Assembly (NCBI GenBank): GCA_000611775.1
Contig: KK106986.1
Location: forward strand, 1,364,001-1,428,000
DNA: 64,000 nucleotides
Reading direction: 5' to 3'
Source: Umbilicaria muhlenbergii
Lineage: Eukaryota; Ascomycota; Lecanoromycetes; Umbilicariales; Umbilicariaceae
Every line of letters begins with the position of its first letter. Position 1 is the stretch's first letter. Shown one piece after another: positions 49,601 to 63,038 of this stretch. Made by a program: the position numbers and the translations under genes. The notes beneath the pieces are model-generated. The model saw nothing but the letters and a program-made list of their open reading frames with translations, searched no databases and was not told the origin of the DNA.

Positions 49601-50918
49601 TATTATAAGTAAATAAATGTATTTTGTTATCACTTCTTCAGTATTTTTTTTTAAATTTTAAAGTTTTTAATCCTGATCATTCTCCTCACCTCTGTGAGTA
49701 AATATCTTACAATAAAGATATATTTAAGTAAGAATATGTTCACAAAAGTAGTTAACTTTTTTTAAAGTGTCAAAAGTAATATCTTTATGATTTTACTCAC
49801 TTTTTTAATATCCTTATAATTTAATTACTTCAACAGTATATTAGCAGGGTTGATTCTTTTAAATTAATGCAAAATATTAAAATTAAAAGCAACAAGTTTT
49901 ATTATTTATTATTTAATTTCTTCACAATTATAAATTTTTATAAATTTTTATAATTAGTTAATATCTTCATAATATGATAACTGCCTTTGAGGTAGTAATA
50001 ATAATATTTAAATATTATAATAATGAGAAAAAGCTCTTAATTATAATTTTTATATTAAATTTTTAAAGAAGTCAACTATTTTAATTTAAACATAATTAAA
50101 TGTTACTTCCTGTTATTTAATAACTGAGATAAGATATCAGTTAACTTAATAATTAATGCATTATTTTTCACTCATATTTGTAATTATAAATTAAAGTGAA
50201 TTAAAATAAATATCTTTATAAAAGCTTTATGAAGTTAATTAAATACTTTCTTTGCATTAAGTGAAAATTTAAAAGATTTAAATTTCTTTTTATTCTTATT
50301 ATCTTTTATAAGATTTGTCAAGGGGGCTGTAACCTGTAAATAATACTTAATAAAGTATTTATAAAAGTTTACAACACTCAAGAGGACTTGTACTTTTTAA
50401 AAAGTTTTTAATATTAATTAATCTTATATAATATTCACTTATCATAAATTTATCACTATGTTGTCAGTGAAGATAATAAATCTTAAAAGTTTTATTTTAA
50501 TAATAAAAATATTTATACTTCTTAAAGTTTATGTAAAGTTGAAATCAACAAAGTTAATTTAATACTTACTTAATATACTCTCAGTGTTTCACTGAGGATT
50601 CTGAGTATATAAAGATGTTATTTAAATAAATAATATAAAAGATATTTACAAGCTTTATTAATACTTAATTAATGTAAACCTAAAACATAACTAAAGTATT
50701 AATTAATTTAAAAAACATAATTATATACTTAAAGTAATTATAATATATGTGAAATATTGTTTTTCACTCATTACTCTTTTTTATATGAATACAGTAATAA
50801 GTGTTCTTTAAATTTAACTTTATAAATAATTTAACTTCACTGAGTTAATTTAATATTTTATTTATAAAAAGTAACAAGTGCCTGTTTTTATTAATTATTT
50901 CATTTAAATTTTAATAAT
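46650..50918 (-). mobile_element. Ty3/Gypsy element L, old copy of the E/F family (fossil)
   Basis: Collinear with element F. 46,690-47,223 matches F around 56,485-57,000. After an inserted K repeat (47,224-48,469) it continues at 48,470, matching F from about 57,000 into its reverse-transcriptase region (about 60,100). It ends abruptly at 50,918 where repeat M starts. Differences from F are overwhelmingly CpA-to-TpA type, giving extreme AT richness. It is broken beyond counting and clearly older than, or more mutated than, E and F. Confidence 0.72.
47224..48469. repeat. Repeat K, copy 2, inserted in Gypsy L, with a tandem array
   Basis: Homologous to 43,381-44,285. The array (about 47,370-48,245) has roughly fifteen units of about 57 bases. 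The L sequence CATTAT on the left is repeated as TATTAT on the right, consistent with a decayed target duplication. The ends are approximate. Confidence 0.6.
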
Positions 50919-51364
50919 TGTTATAATACTATCACAGCCTTATCAGGTTATAGTTGTTTCACATGATGTTAATGAGCATATATGTCACATCATCCTTCTA
51001 GATAGTTAAACAAGACTTATTACAATATACATTTTATTTTAACAAATGATAACAACATCAGTTTAAAGATCTATGTTCAGTCTTTATACTAAATAAGCAT
51101 AATACATCATCAGCAGCATTTAATTGTGTATGATCAGTCCTTCATGATAACATCAGTCAATAACACTTATTATGAAGACATCAGTCTTTAAACATCAGTC
51201 TTTAAACATCAGTCTTTAAACATCAGTCTTTAAACATCAGTCTTTAAACATCAGTCTTTAAACATCAGTCTTTAAACATCAGCCTTTAACAACATCTAGT
51301 CAGTCAGCTAGCAGCTCTGTGAGAACATCACTGAAATATTAAGTTAAAATGAAACATTTTACAT
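50919..51364. repeat. Possible LTR M containing eight 14-base tandem units
   Basis: Starts TGTTATAATACTATCACAGC and ends AACATTTTACA, an LTR-like outline of 446 bases that truncates Gypsy L. Positions 51,179-51,290 hold eight near-perfect copies of a 14-base unit, CATCAGTCTTTAAA. No second copy exists in the window, so assignment as an LTR is inference. Confidence 0.4.
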
Positions 51365-52030
51365 AGGCTGTCACCGCGGGTCGGGGTGACACTGAGTCAG
51401 GCCGGGTCAGGCCGGGTCAGGTGACAGTGTCTCAGTGATTTTGAACTCACCTTGACGTGTCAGGTCAGGGCGGGTAATGAAGGCAGACACTGAGGGTAAT
51501 TAGGACACTGAGAGCCGCAATAATTAGGGCTAAACCCTTTCATAATTTAATATATTATAGAACTCAACGCGCCCGTCAATTCTATGCAAAAATCATCAAG
51601 AACGGATCGCTGCGCATTAAGTTATGTGAGTTTGAAAGTTGACACTTTCATCAAGTTGATTGATTGAAGATGTTCGCCACCCTGAACTTCAAACCCACAT
51701 AACGCAATGCGCCGCGATCCATTTTTGATGATTTTTGCATCAAATTGACGGGCGCATTAAGCTCTACAATTCAATAGAGTTGCAAAGAAATCAAGTCGCA
51801 ATGTCATATTTAATAAGGGCATTACCTTGCGGCCTTATCTATTTTTTGAAGTTCATGGCTCAAAAATTAAAGTTTAGCGCGCAGGAGTTAACTTGATTGA
51901 GTTAGTTCAGTGTTTATGTGAGTACCTCAGGGTTGACCTGGTTGGCCACTGAATACCAGGTTCATGAAGGGGCTGAACCTGTGAGTTAAGTCTTTGATCA
52001 TGAACTCAGCCTGACCTGACTCAAATGACA
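51365..52030. repeat. CG-containing island with a large inverted repeat, free of RIP-like decay
   Basis: It contains many CpG, TGG and CCA, unlike everything around it. It has a short direct repeat GGCCGGGTCA (about 51,400-51,420). An imperfect inverted repeat with arms of about 75-80 bases lies at about 51,561-51,640 and 51,690-51,768, each arm holding a GCGCCCGTCAATT-like stretch and ATGCAAAAATCATCAA. The right end has GCCTGACCTGACTC, partly complementary to the left-end GTCAGG motifs, so terminal inverted repeats are possible. There is no open frame of note. It may be a short non-autonomous transposon. Confidence 0.55.
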
Positions 52031-52282
52031 GCTTAATTTTACACCTTCAAAGCTGCCTTCTACAAAGCAGTCAAAACACACATCAAAAAAGCCTCTGCTT
52101 ATGAGTCATGAGTTAGCAGCCTTACAAGAACATCACAGAGGTAAGCTTAAAACATAAAATGAAAAACAGCTGTTTTATGCCTTCAAAGCAGTCAGTTTTG
52201 ATAAATCAATCAAAAATCAGTTAAACTAATAAACCCTTTGACTTTCAGAGCTTCATCAGGGCTTTATCACATATAGAAAGAG
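52031..52282. other. Short AT-rich linker
   Basis: Decayed sequence between the CG-containing island and the LTR of J. No gene is seen. Confidence 0.4.
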
Positions 52283-54953
52283 TGTAACAGGTGATGTCAT
52301 AATGACTGAAGTAGTACTGTCATTCTTTGAACTGTAAGTATCACAAGTAATACTGAATAGATTTAGAAGATAGAACTAGTAAATTACCTTTGATACATGA
52401 GTTGAGCATGAACTTCTAACTATGAATCTACCTGTGATTATATAAACTATAAAAGACTCATGTGCTCAGTGTGCTCATCATGCTCATCATGATGAGCAAG
52501 GTGAGCAACATGATGTAACACTTCATGCTCAGCATGCTCAACAGGTGAGCAAGGTGAGCAGTATCATGTGTACACATGCACTGCATACTTTGTTAATATT
52601 ATAATCTGAGAGCTGTAACACTAGTTCCCCCCTCAAGGTTTTTGTTCTTAAAAACTTAAACATCTTCATGCCTTCTTCTTAAGTGCAAAAGAAACTGAAC
52701 TCTTCTCAATATTATCATAATTTTCTTCACAGACTCAACCTTGCTCCTTTCATCATGCAATCATGTAGATGATGCATCAATGATGTGAAAGATTATCACA
52801 TGAGTGATGATTCTGAAAAGTGTGTCACTTGCATACAGACTGAAAAGTCTTGTGATTTTTCTTTTAGCAGTACTGACTGAGAAAAGGTGAAAGTTGAATT
52901 AACTTCTCTGAAGGAAAAGACTTCTGCTGCTGAGGAAATAATTGCTGAGGTATCAGCTAATTTAGTTTGTCTTTGCAAACAGAAAAGACTGTTGCAGCAT
53001 TGATGAAAAGATTTTATATCTCATGAGTTCATGAACATTGAAAAGTTGAAGGTGAAGAAGAGTAAACAAGCAGAGGCTTCAACTTCAACTGTTACTTTTA
53101 AGTTTTTCAACTTCTCAGTGTTGAATGACCTCTGAGGTCTGAGTTCTGTTGTCAGAACTGATGTAGTTTCATCACATAATAAGTGAAGTTCTTTTTCAGT
53201 TCTCATGTGTTTCCTGCTGTGTCATACCCTTTTCACTTGATTAAGTAGTGAAGCTCATCATCAACTTTCTGTTGATTTAGAATTTCTTTTACTTTGAACT
53301 CAGCATCTTGACTTTTCAGGTTAATCTCTGATGAATTCATTTGTAATAATGTTTTCAGGTCTGCTGATTCAAGTAAAGATATATAAAACACTGAATGTAT
53401 TTGCATGAATGATAAAAGTTTAAGTTCATAGTTGACACTTCCTTTCTTCTTCACAATTTAAAAAGATCTCAGCTTCTTGTGATTTAATTTATTACTTGAT
53501 CATGTTGTCTTGATGTTGTGATTCAGAAGGTATATTTTATTCTTCTTTTCAAGAGTAAGTCCTTTATCTCTTTTCTTATTATGATATATTGTTGATTTTT
53601 TTAAGGCAAATTTTATGTTCTGCTGTAGTTCTTTATGAAGGTTCTTCAAGTGATTCACTCATACTTTTACTTTCTGTGTTATGACTACTAGCCCCCTCAC
53701 TTCATATGTAGGTGAGTTAAATTTGTAGTTGATGTAAAATAATGATACCTTCATGAATTCTGTTGTTGCTGTGTTGTAAGTTAATTAAGCTATTAGTAAG
53801 AGTTCTACTCAATTGATTTGTTGATAATTAACATAACAATGCAAGTACTGTTTTAATGTCTGATTTAAGTGTTCAGTCTGTTCATTTATCTGAGGATAAT
53901 ATGCTGTGAACAGCTTATGATGAATCCCTAGTTGATTCATTAGTGATTTTCAAAACTTGAAGATGAAGAGTTTATCTCTATCTGAGATTATTTCTTTCAG
54001 CAGCTCATGATTGATTATTATAATTTTTAAGAATGTGTATGTTAATTCTTCTGCTGATGATGACTTCTTATAAGATAAGAAGTATTCATACTTCATGAGT
54101 CAATCTGTTATGACAAGTATTGTGTCATACAACACTTTCATCAGGGGTTCTTTTAACTTTAATAACTTTATCATGAAGTTCAATGTGATGCTTAATCATG
54201 ATTGTGCTGATGTTGATGATGATTTTAATAATTCATATGATTTATGATGTTCTGCTTTATTCTTTTAGCAGGTGTTGCATTTTTAAATGATTTCTTCAAC
54301 TTTCTTCCTTATTCATAAAAAGTAATATATTTACATGAGTCATTTCAATGTCTTCTTGACTTCTTGATGTTCATTCATTTTGTTAGAATGACATTCTTCT
54401 ATCAGTGTTTCTTGTAAACTGACTGATACATAAATTAAGTCTTGAAAAAGTAAGAGACCTTCTTGCTTTTTAAAGCTTTTATAATTGTTGATATTCTGAA
54501 GGACTTGCTGCGCTAGCTTGTCATTTTTTAACACTTTTTGAATTCAGTTTTTGAAAATGTTATCCTCAACTTTTATCATAAAGTTGACTTCTCAATTATA
54601 AATTATACTATCATACTCATCCTCCTGAAGAATAACTTGATTTATGATTGACTTTTCCTTCAGGTAGTTAACTCATTTACTGAGAGTATTTGCTTTAATG
54701 TTCTCTGATCCTTTTTAATAATGAATTTTAAAGTTGTATTGTGACAACTCTTCTGATCAATGAACCTGTCTTTGATTTAAAACTTTCATTGTTGTAAAGT
54801 ATAACAGATTCTTATGATTTGAATATACTTAAACCTCATGTTTTGATCCTTTGAGATATACAAATCATTGTTTGAATGTGTCAACAATAATTAATAACTT
54901 CTTGTCATGTATCTCATATTCTTATTCAGCACCTAGAAGCTTCTGTGAGTAAT
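52283..54953 (-). mobile_element. Ty3/Gypsy element J (fossil), 3' half
   Basis: A minus-strand element. The 3' LTR, 52283-52620 (338 bases), is homologous to 43031-43380 and is preceded (in element sense) by the purine tract GAGGGGGGAACT just right of it. Further right are the C-terminal tail, chromodomain (about 53,400-53,240), integrase (about 54,530-53,500, with its zinc-finger end near 54,350-54,530) and RNase H (about 54,953-54,600). It is cut at 54,953 by insertion of element F. The remaining 5' part is not found in the window. It has several breaks. Confidence 0.72.
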
Positions 54954-55845
54954 TCTCAGACTATAGCATCCCTTACTAAAAAGGGAAGTATAGTCAAGGT
55001 ATGTGACAGCATGAGATATAAATGTATATGAATTATATGATTTTAACTATATAGAACTAATAATTAAGAAATGAAAGTGAGATTGAGCAGTGCAGAGTTT
55101 TCATGTGATTCATTAACACTGTTAAGTCACTTATAAAGCACACACCTTATGCAAGTCTTGAATTATCATTAACTCATGACAATTGCCTTCCTCTTATGCA
55201 TCAGCCCTTCAGCACAGAAAGGTGAATGACTGATAAAAAACTCAATTAACTATTGAATCAGTGATGCAGCATCAGCACTGATTAAGTGAGGTGATAACAA
55301 GATGAGTTAATCATGTAAATGTAAAAACTCTGAGAAGCAGAGTGATGACAGTGAAGTCACAGCAGTGAAATCATGACAATGTTATGATAACACTACTCAG
55401 GTCATGAGCAGTGATATTATAATAAAAGCTTCAAAATATAAATACTATCAACTCCTCAACCTTCTGTCATCAACTTTTGCACAAGCAGTGAATCATCATC
55501 ACAACATCATCATTACACACTTAAATCACATTATCTTCATCATCACAATATCAGTCATCATGCTTATAAGTCAGAGAAACAGGCTCTGCACATGCATGAT
55601 TAATGCATGACATCATATAATGCTCATTAATTATCAAGCGCTCTGCAGGCCCTTGTGCACAACTCATTAAGTTATTTTGTCTCTGATGCAATCATTGTTT
55701 CACTGAAGATACTACACAGGTCTGTGACATATGTGTGAATGTTAAATGCACATACTGCATCAATCTTCACAAGGCTTATTTTTTAATAAGTTTAACATGC
55801 TCATCTGTTGTACTTCACTGATGATTTAAGGTTCCTGCGCGGTTC

Positions 55846-56310
55846 ATGCGCAAGGTAAACACATTGATTCACTTAATTAATAGAATTAATATTAACACTC
55901 TTTTGCCTGCCCTCCTGACTGCCCTCAAGGCGCGTCAAAAGTGTTATAATAAGAAGATGACAACATATCTTCATGTTCTCAGCTGTCATCAGAAGCTCTT
56001 AAAGTTTAAGTTTTTTATTAAAGTCAGCCTCCTGCTCTTTAAGCAGCTCAAGTGCATCAACATCACTCTCAAGAATATTCTGAATATCATGAGATACTCA
56101 GTTCAATCTCATTCTCTTCACCCCTGCTGTGAGAATTATGATTAGTTAATGTGCATTTAATTTTAAAAGTGTTTACCTGCTCTTGTCAATAATGATGATG
56201 ATGATAATGATGAGGATTTTTCTCCTTTTAAGAAGTCAGAGGGGTCAGAGGAATTGAAGAAAAATAAAGAAGATGAGAAGAAGAATAATGATGATGAAGA
56301 TAAGTAAATA
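55846..56310 (+). other. Antisense reading frame in the 3' region of Gypsy element F
   Basis: Homologue of the antisense frame in E. It has HLINRININT and LLTALKARQKCYNKK, followed by LLLFKQLKCINITLKNIL, then after a short gap an acidic stretch rich in Asp, Glu, Lys and Ser up to about 56,305. The protein-level resemblance to E is clear although both copies are decayed. The function is unknown. Confidence 0.6.
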
Positions 56311-58429
56311 ATGTTTTGCTGATGTTTTGCTGATGTTTTGCTGATCTTATATGATAATTCTTTCAGTCTGCTTTAATTCACTGCTGCAGTGATAATAATA
56401 TTATGCTTTTCTTATGCTTTGCTGATGATTTGCCTTCTTTAATGAACTTGTCATTCTTAACTCTTGCTGTAGATCACTTATAAGGCTTTAATAAAACCTG
56501 TAAAACCCCTTGAGGAAAATCAGGAAAAAGTGTTTTTATGACATTAATTAAATTTTTCTTGATCACTTCTTTCTACATTTATTTAATTTTGTATTAAAGG
56601 CTGCTCACATTTCCTGCACACTTTTTGAATTCTTTTTTAACACTCATTGATTATATTCTTCTGATCAACCCTTTCATCTCACTTTGTATAAGATTTCATT
56701 CCTGAATTTCTGATGATTTAAAATCTCTTTAACTTCATATTCCTCTTCATCATCAATTAGCTCTGAAGGTGACAGTAATGATTTAAAGTTATCATTAACT
56801 CTGCACTGATATGACTTTAAGTAAGAGATGTGAAAGACATTATCAATTCAGTAAATGAGTGATAAAGTTAATCTGTAAGCTTGCTTCCTTATTAAGTCTT
56901 CAATCTGAAATGATTTAATGAATTTGTGAAACAGTTTTCTGCTTAAACACTTCTGTCATAAGTTCTTCATGAATAGCATTATCAAGTCTTTCACATTATA
57001 AGTCTTGAGTTTATGTTTAACATCATAATATTTGATCTGAGATTTAATTATATTTTCTCATCATTGTGACAGCACTTTCTGTATGTCATGAAATCATTTC
57101 ATCTGATTTTTAACTGCAGATACCTCTTTTTTCTTAAAGTCATCCTCAACTTCAAATCTTACTTCTGAATGATAAGTATACATGACATAAAAAAAGCTAC
57201 ACCTTATTGATGCCTGTGTTTCATTATTGTAAGTGAATTCTGTTAAAGATAAAAAGCTCATTCAGTTGTCTTGTTCATCTGAGCAATAATAATGAAGATA
57301 ATGTTTTAAGGTTTAATTTTGTTGTTCTGTCTGTTCATTCATCTGTGAATGAAATGCAGTGCTTAACTGATGTTTCATTCTTAAATAGTAGCACATTTCT
57401 GATCAGAAAGCACTTGTGAAAACTGATCTCTGATTAAAGACAGCTCTTTTCAGTACATTAAATCAACATATTATTTCCTCATAAAACAAGTCAGTCAACT
57501 CTGTTGCTGTAATCATTTTCATGATTTGAATATATCAAGCCATTTTCATATACTGATTCATGATCATTAAGATCATGTCATAGATGCAACTCTTGCACTT
57601 ACTTGATAACAAATCAGTGATAAAATTTATTATAACTTGCTGTCATGATTCTTCTGACTGAGGCAACACCTGTAGCTCATCATAAGAATAATGCTTAAAC
57701 ACTTTCATTCTTTGACAGATGTCACATGATGCAACATAATCTTTAACATCTTGACTCATATTAATTTAATAATATTTATGATTAATCAATTTAAGAGTTT
57801 TTTCTACCCTGAAATGCCCTGTCAAGGCATCATTATGATGATGTTTCAAGATCTCTGCCTTTACTGACTTTTCTTTCAGAATGTATATTTGTTCCTCATG
57901 AAATAAAAGGCCTTTAAAGTCAAATCTTTAAGAACTTTTAGCTTTAACCTTGTGCTTCACTGATGTACAATCAATGTTGCACATCACTTCTACAAATGAA
58001 TCATCATTTTGTAAAGTTTGAATCAAATCTCTTAAAGGTAAACTCAGGCTTTCATTAACTGTTTCATGAATGACAAGATCTCTTATCATCACATGTGAAA
58101 CAAGTTATTTATAATCAACAGTTTCAGTGACAGGGTTAAGCTGTTTCACAGTTACATTATAATCATCATAAGCAGATGTTTTGCTGTCACTTCTTCAGCA
58201 TTTTTTTTAAAGTTTAAGGTTTTTAATCTTGATTATTCTCCTCACTCCTTCAAGCAACTGCCTCACAATAAGAGCATATCTGAGTGAGAATATATTCATA
58301 AGAGTGATTAACTTCCTTTGAAGTGTTGAGAGTAATTTCTTCATGATTTCACTCATCTTTTTAACATCACTGTAGTCTGATCACCTTAACAACACATCAG
58401 CAGGGTTGATCTTTTCAGACTGATGCAAG

Positions 58430-59042
58430 TGTAAATGTACTACCATGAGGTAATATCTTAACTAAGGAATTATGAAGCTATGTGACAATAATGACTTAAA
58501 CTTATAATTGATGGTTCACAATAGTATGATATTGTTAGTAGGTAGAGAATTATTGTTAAGAAAGAAAATAAAACATGCTTTAACCTCATAATATATCCCT
58601 TCTGAAGTTAGTCAGTCTGAGGAAGATCTCATGAAGCAGTTACCTCAATGAAGCTGTCTTCATGAAATGTTCATTACTGAATCACATCTCTGCAGAGTGT
58701 CACTAATGATGTCAACTCCTTTAATCACTTTCATGAAGTGCTGAGAGTGATATTCATGAGCTGAGTTTCCTTGTGAGGTTGATCTGCATGAAGCAGTCAC
58801 CTCAGTGAAGCTGCTTTCACAAGATGTTCATTGTTGAATCACATCTTCATGACATGTCACCAATGATGTTAACTCATTTAATCACTTTCATGAAGTGTCA
58901 GAAAGTAATATTCATTGATTGAGCTTTCTTGTGAAGTTGATTCACTAATGAAAGTTATCTTTGCAAGACTGTGTCATTATTAAATATAATTTTTTCTATT
59001 TTAAACTAGCACCTGATGAGTTCTGTACACTGAATGCTCACA
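58430..59042 (-). repeat. Solo LTR of family B inserted in element F
   Basis: A 613-base LTR, TG...CA on the plus strand, flanked by a perfect target duplication GCAAG (58425-58429 and 59043-59047). Inverted, it begins TGTGAGCATTCAGTGTACAG like the LTRs of B, and it holds two of the about 155-base units rather than four. The size difference from the 924-base LTR (311 bases) equals two units. It shows that a third copy of family B once inserted here and lost its interior by LTR-LTR recombination. Confidence 0.9.
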
Positions 59043-61918
59043 GCAAGATATTGAAATTAAAAGCAGTAAACTTCATTACTCATCATGCTTGCCTGTCATT
59101 CAATTCCTTCACGTTCATAAATCCTCATAAATTGTTATAATCAGTTAATACCTTTATGATATGACAACTGCCTTTGAGATAGTGATGTCAGTGCTTAAAT
59201 ATTATAATGATGACAAGGAGCTCCTGATCATGAGTTTCATATTAAATCTCTGAAGAGGACAGCTTTTTTGATCAGAACATAACTGAATGTTATTCTTTAT
59301 TATTCAACAGCTGAGACAAGATGTCAGTGAGTTTAATGATTAACACATCAGTTTTTACCTGTATTCATAACTTTGAATCAAAGTGAACTAAGATGAGTGC
59401 TGTTATAAAGGCTTCATGAAGGTGATTAAACACCTTTATTACATCATTTGAGAATTTAAAAGATTTAAATTTCTTTTCATTCTTGTTATCTTTCATAAGG
59501 TTTGTCAAGGGGGCTGCAACTTGTGAATAACACTTAATGAAGCATCTATAAAAGTTCACAAAGCTCAGAAAGACTTGTACTTTCTGAAAAGTTTTTAATA
59601 CTGATCAGTTTTGTATGATGTTCACTCATCATGAATTCATCATTACACTGTCAGTTGTGATAATAAACTTTAGAAATTTTACCTTAATAATGAAGAATTC
59701 ACACTTCTTAAAGTTCATGTAAAGTTGAAATCAATGAAGTCTGTTTAACACCTGCTTAATGTGCTCTCAGTGTTGCATCAGTGATTCAGAGTATATAAGG
59801 ATGTTATTTAAATAAACAACACAAAAGACATTCATAAGCTCTGTTAATGCTCAGTTAATGTAAGCCTGAAATATAACTGAAGTGTTGATTAATTCAAAAG
59901 GCATGATCATATACTTAAAGTGATCATAATGCATGCAAAATGCTGTCTTTCACTCATCATTCTTCTTTATGTGAATACAGTGATAAGCATCCTTTAAATT
60001 TAGCTTCATAAATAACTTAACTTCATTAAGCTGATTTAATGTTTCACTTATAAGAGGTAACAGGTACTTGTTCTTGATGATTATTTTATTTAACCTTTAA
60101 TAATTAATGCATAAGCGCAGCTCTTCATCTTTCTTTAAAATAAAAAGAATGAGTGCCTCTGCAGAGCTCATGAAATGATGAATTCAACCTTTCATTAAAA
60201 TATGATTCAAGTATTCTCATAACACCTTTAGCTCAGTATTGAAGAGGTTATATAAAGAGTCATAAGATGAATCTGTGCTGTTCAAGTCAATTGCATAATC
60301 ACTGATCTTGTGAGGTGAAAGAAGATCAGCATTCTCTGTTAAAAACACATTTACATAATCAATGTACTTCTCAGGTAAAGCTTATGTTATTTTAATGCTT
60401 TATATGTGCACCTCTGATGCAGCATCATCACTTGAACTGACTCATATTATGATGTAGACAGCAGAGTGGTCTTGAATCTCTTTTATGAATTCATCAGATG
60501 ACTGTAACTTAATAAATTATTCCTCAATGTTGAAGCATCACGCCTTTGTTTCACAGTCAATTCACACATGTTTAATCTTTAATATAAAGAGTTCAAGGAT
60601 AAGGGGTGATCCTGACTTATTTAAAGTGTAGAACACATGTTCACATTCATGAAATTATCTTCAACTGTCAATAAGTTGATAACACACATGATAAGCATCA
60701 AAGCAGTAAGCCTTCTGATCATTTAAGAATTAAGATTACAGCAACAAGCTCTTCATATGAGTCAATTAATGCTTAATAATGAAATGTTGAAAAATTACAT
60801 TAACTTTAGCTCCTGTATTCAATAAGGCTTGCATGAGTATGACATCATCATTATGAAGAACTTGTTCATCAACAATTAAACTGAGCTCTGAGGCTACTTT
60901 TGTTCAGCACTTCAATGATGTGAAGCCTTCACTGAAGTGTTTTTATTTTTTGATGCTGAAACAGTTGTAATTGAGGTCTTATTCAAATCTGAGTTCTTCA
61001 CAGATTGTGAATAATCAGGGGAATAATGTTCCTTTTAATTATAATTTCAATAAATCATGTGTGACAAGTCCTTTGTTTCAGGAGCCTTCACTGATTCACT
61101 TTCACATTTATTATCTCACTTGCTCTTTTTCTTGCCCTCATTAGGCTTGTGATCTTTATTCTCAGCAGACTTCAATAATTGCTTAAGTTTACAACTGAAA
61201 GTAACTGTTATATTAAAATTTGCTTTCAACTTCATGACACCTCTCAAACATAAGTTATTCTTCAGGTGTGCAGTCAAGATGATGATTTTCTTTTAAGTTG
61301 TGAGTAAATCCTGATAATTCATCAAGGCTGCTCAGACCTCAGACTTTAATTTTGTGAAGAAGTGAGTCCTCATGTGCTCTTCACTGTAAAGAGGTAGCTG
61401 AGCTTTCAAGGTGCTTAAATAATTATTAAAAGCTTGAACTGATTAATGAGGTAGTTGAACAGTATCATTATACAGTTGAGTGATGTGAAGTTGATGATTC
61501 ACAGAGTCCTCAATAATGTTGAGCAGGAATTTTATAAAATCATCTCAAATAATAATGAAATAATTTTTAATCTCATCATCTTGCAGTCATGCCTCCTTTG
61601 ATTCACTCTTTAAGTATTACATGATGTAAATCACTTTATCTTCCTCATGAGGGAAATCAGTTAAGTTAAAATGAAAGGTATTTCTTACATCTCACATTCA
61701 ATTCAGGTGTTTTTTAATATTCTTATCATGATATAATGACAACTCCTTCACCTGAATCCTTGATTGTACATTTCATATTAACAGCATTTCATCAGCGCTT
61801 CACTTGCTTGTTACAGACTCAGCATTCATCAAGTTAAAGAATCTCTCAGTTAAGGTATTAACATGAGTGACAAAATCTTTGAGTAAGTTGATTTATAATG
61901 TTAAAACTTTTGTTCAGA

Positions 61919-63038
61919 CATCCGCAACTTGGCAGCCCGCTCAAAAATAAGGTTTTAGTTAATAGTACTTTATGCGCTCAGAGCACTCTCTGAGCAGTAA
62001 ATGAGCTCATACAAATCTTACACTTTAAATAACTATTATACCTTTATGAATAATAAAAAACTTTTTATTGAAAAGTTTTAGATCTCTTTATTCTGTACAC
62101 TTTACAAACTAATGATTTCTTCATAAGTTTTAATTTGCAATAGTTATGAATTAAAAAACTTTTAACTAATTATAAATATATTAGCATATTAAATAACTAT
62201 TGCGCTTTTATACTTATGATATAACTTTCAATTTATAAGTTGTAGAGAATAAGCTGTTTAAGAGTTTTCTTATACAAAGTTTCTTTTTATGTGTTGTTAT
62301 TGTTGAGTTATTCAAAAAGTCATTAAAAATCTGTTTATTAATGTTGTAATTTTCATCACTGAAAGTTTGAAATCAATGTAACTTTTTAACAACAACAGTT
62401 ATAAAAAAACTTTAAGTTATAAAACTGTTAAATAGCTTCTTCTCTACAACTTATAAACTAAAAGCTATATCATAAGTATAAAAGCGCAATAGTTATTCAA
62501 AGTATGTGACTTTTTTTAAAAGATTTCTCGCTATTGAAAACTTGAATTAAATATAACTTAACAACAACAGCAGTTATGAAGAAACTATTAATTTAACATT
62601 AATAGAGAATACTGTTCTTTATAACTTATGCATTAAAAGTTTCTTCATATCTGTTGAGGTGCAAAAGTTATTAAAGTGTGTAAATTTTTAAGAGGCGAAA
62701 ATCTTGAAGTTCTTTAAATAGTCAGAACTCAACACTTATACAGTGCTTTCAGACTCAACAAATCATGATTTTTATTTGCAGAAAAGTGAATTTTAGCAAA
62801 AGTTTACTTATTATAAATTTTACTGTTATTATAACACTGCGTGTGTACTTGTTTAAACAATTGTTTTAATAATTGTTTTTTTATCACAAAATTTTAATGT
62901 TCTGCTCAAGATTTAAGGTTGAGCTCAAAGCGCTCAAAGAGTGCTAAGAGCGGCTGTTAGCTGAGACATGAGATCAGAAGCTCAGAGCACTCAAAGTGCT
63001 AAAAACTAGCTCAGAGCTAACTTGCTAAATTGCTGATA
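61919..63038 (+). repeat. Repeat C, copy 3
   Basis: A full-length 1,120-base copy, starting CATCCGCAACTTGGCAGCCC. The inverted arms are 62192-62248 and 62441-62497, around a 192-base core in the common orientation. It truncates the 5' end of element F. The trailing GAGCTCAAAGCGCTC and AGAGCGGCTGTTAGCTG are well preserved. Confidence 0.83.

Larger units (their letters stand above)
54954..61918 (-). mobile_element. Ty3/Gypsy element F (fossil), E-family relative, 5' end lost
   Basis: A minus-strand element with 3' LTR 54954-55181 (228 bases, same length as the LTRs of E), inserted in J. Reading from the right: gag (61,900-61,100), zinc knuckle (about 61,050-60,990), protease (about 60,850-60,780), reverse transcriptase (about 60,180-59,600), RNase H with the solo LTR 58430-59042 inserted nearby, integrase (about 57,950-57,000), chromodomain (about 56,760-56,640) and the plus-strand antisense frame (55,846-56,310). 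The 5' LTR and start of gag are replaced by repeat C at 61,919. It is decayed and broken many times, but less than L. Confidence 0.83.

Noticed and set aside
51179-51290. Regularly repeated 14-base units resembling a CRISPR array.
   Set aside because: Units are directly adjacent without spacers, and the context is a eukaryotic repeat. It is a simple tandem repeat.
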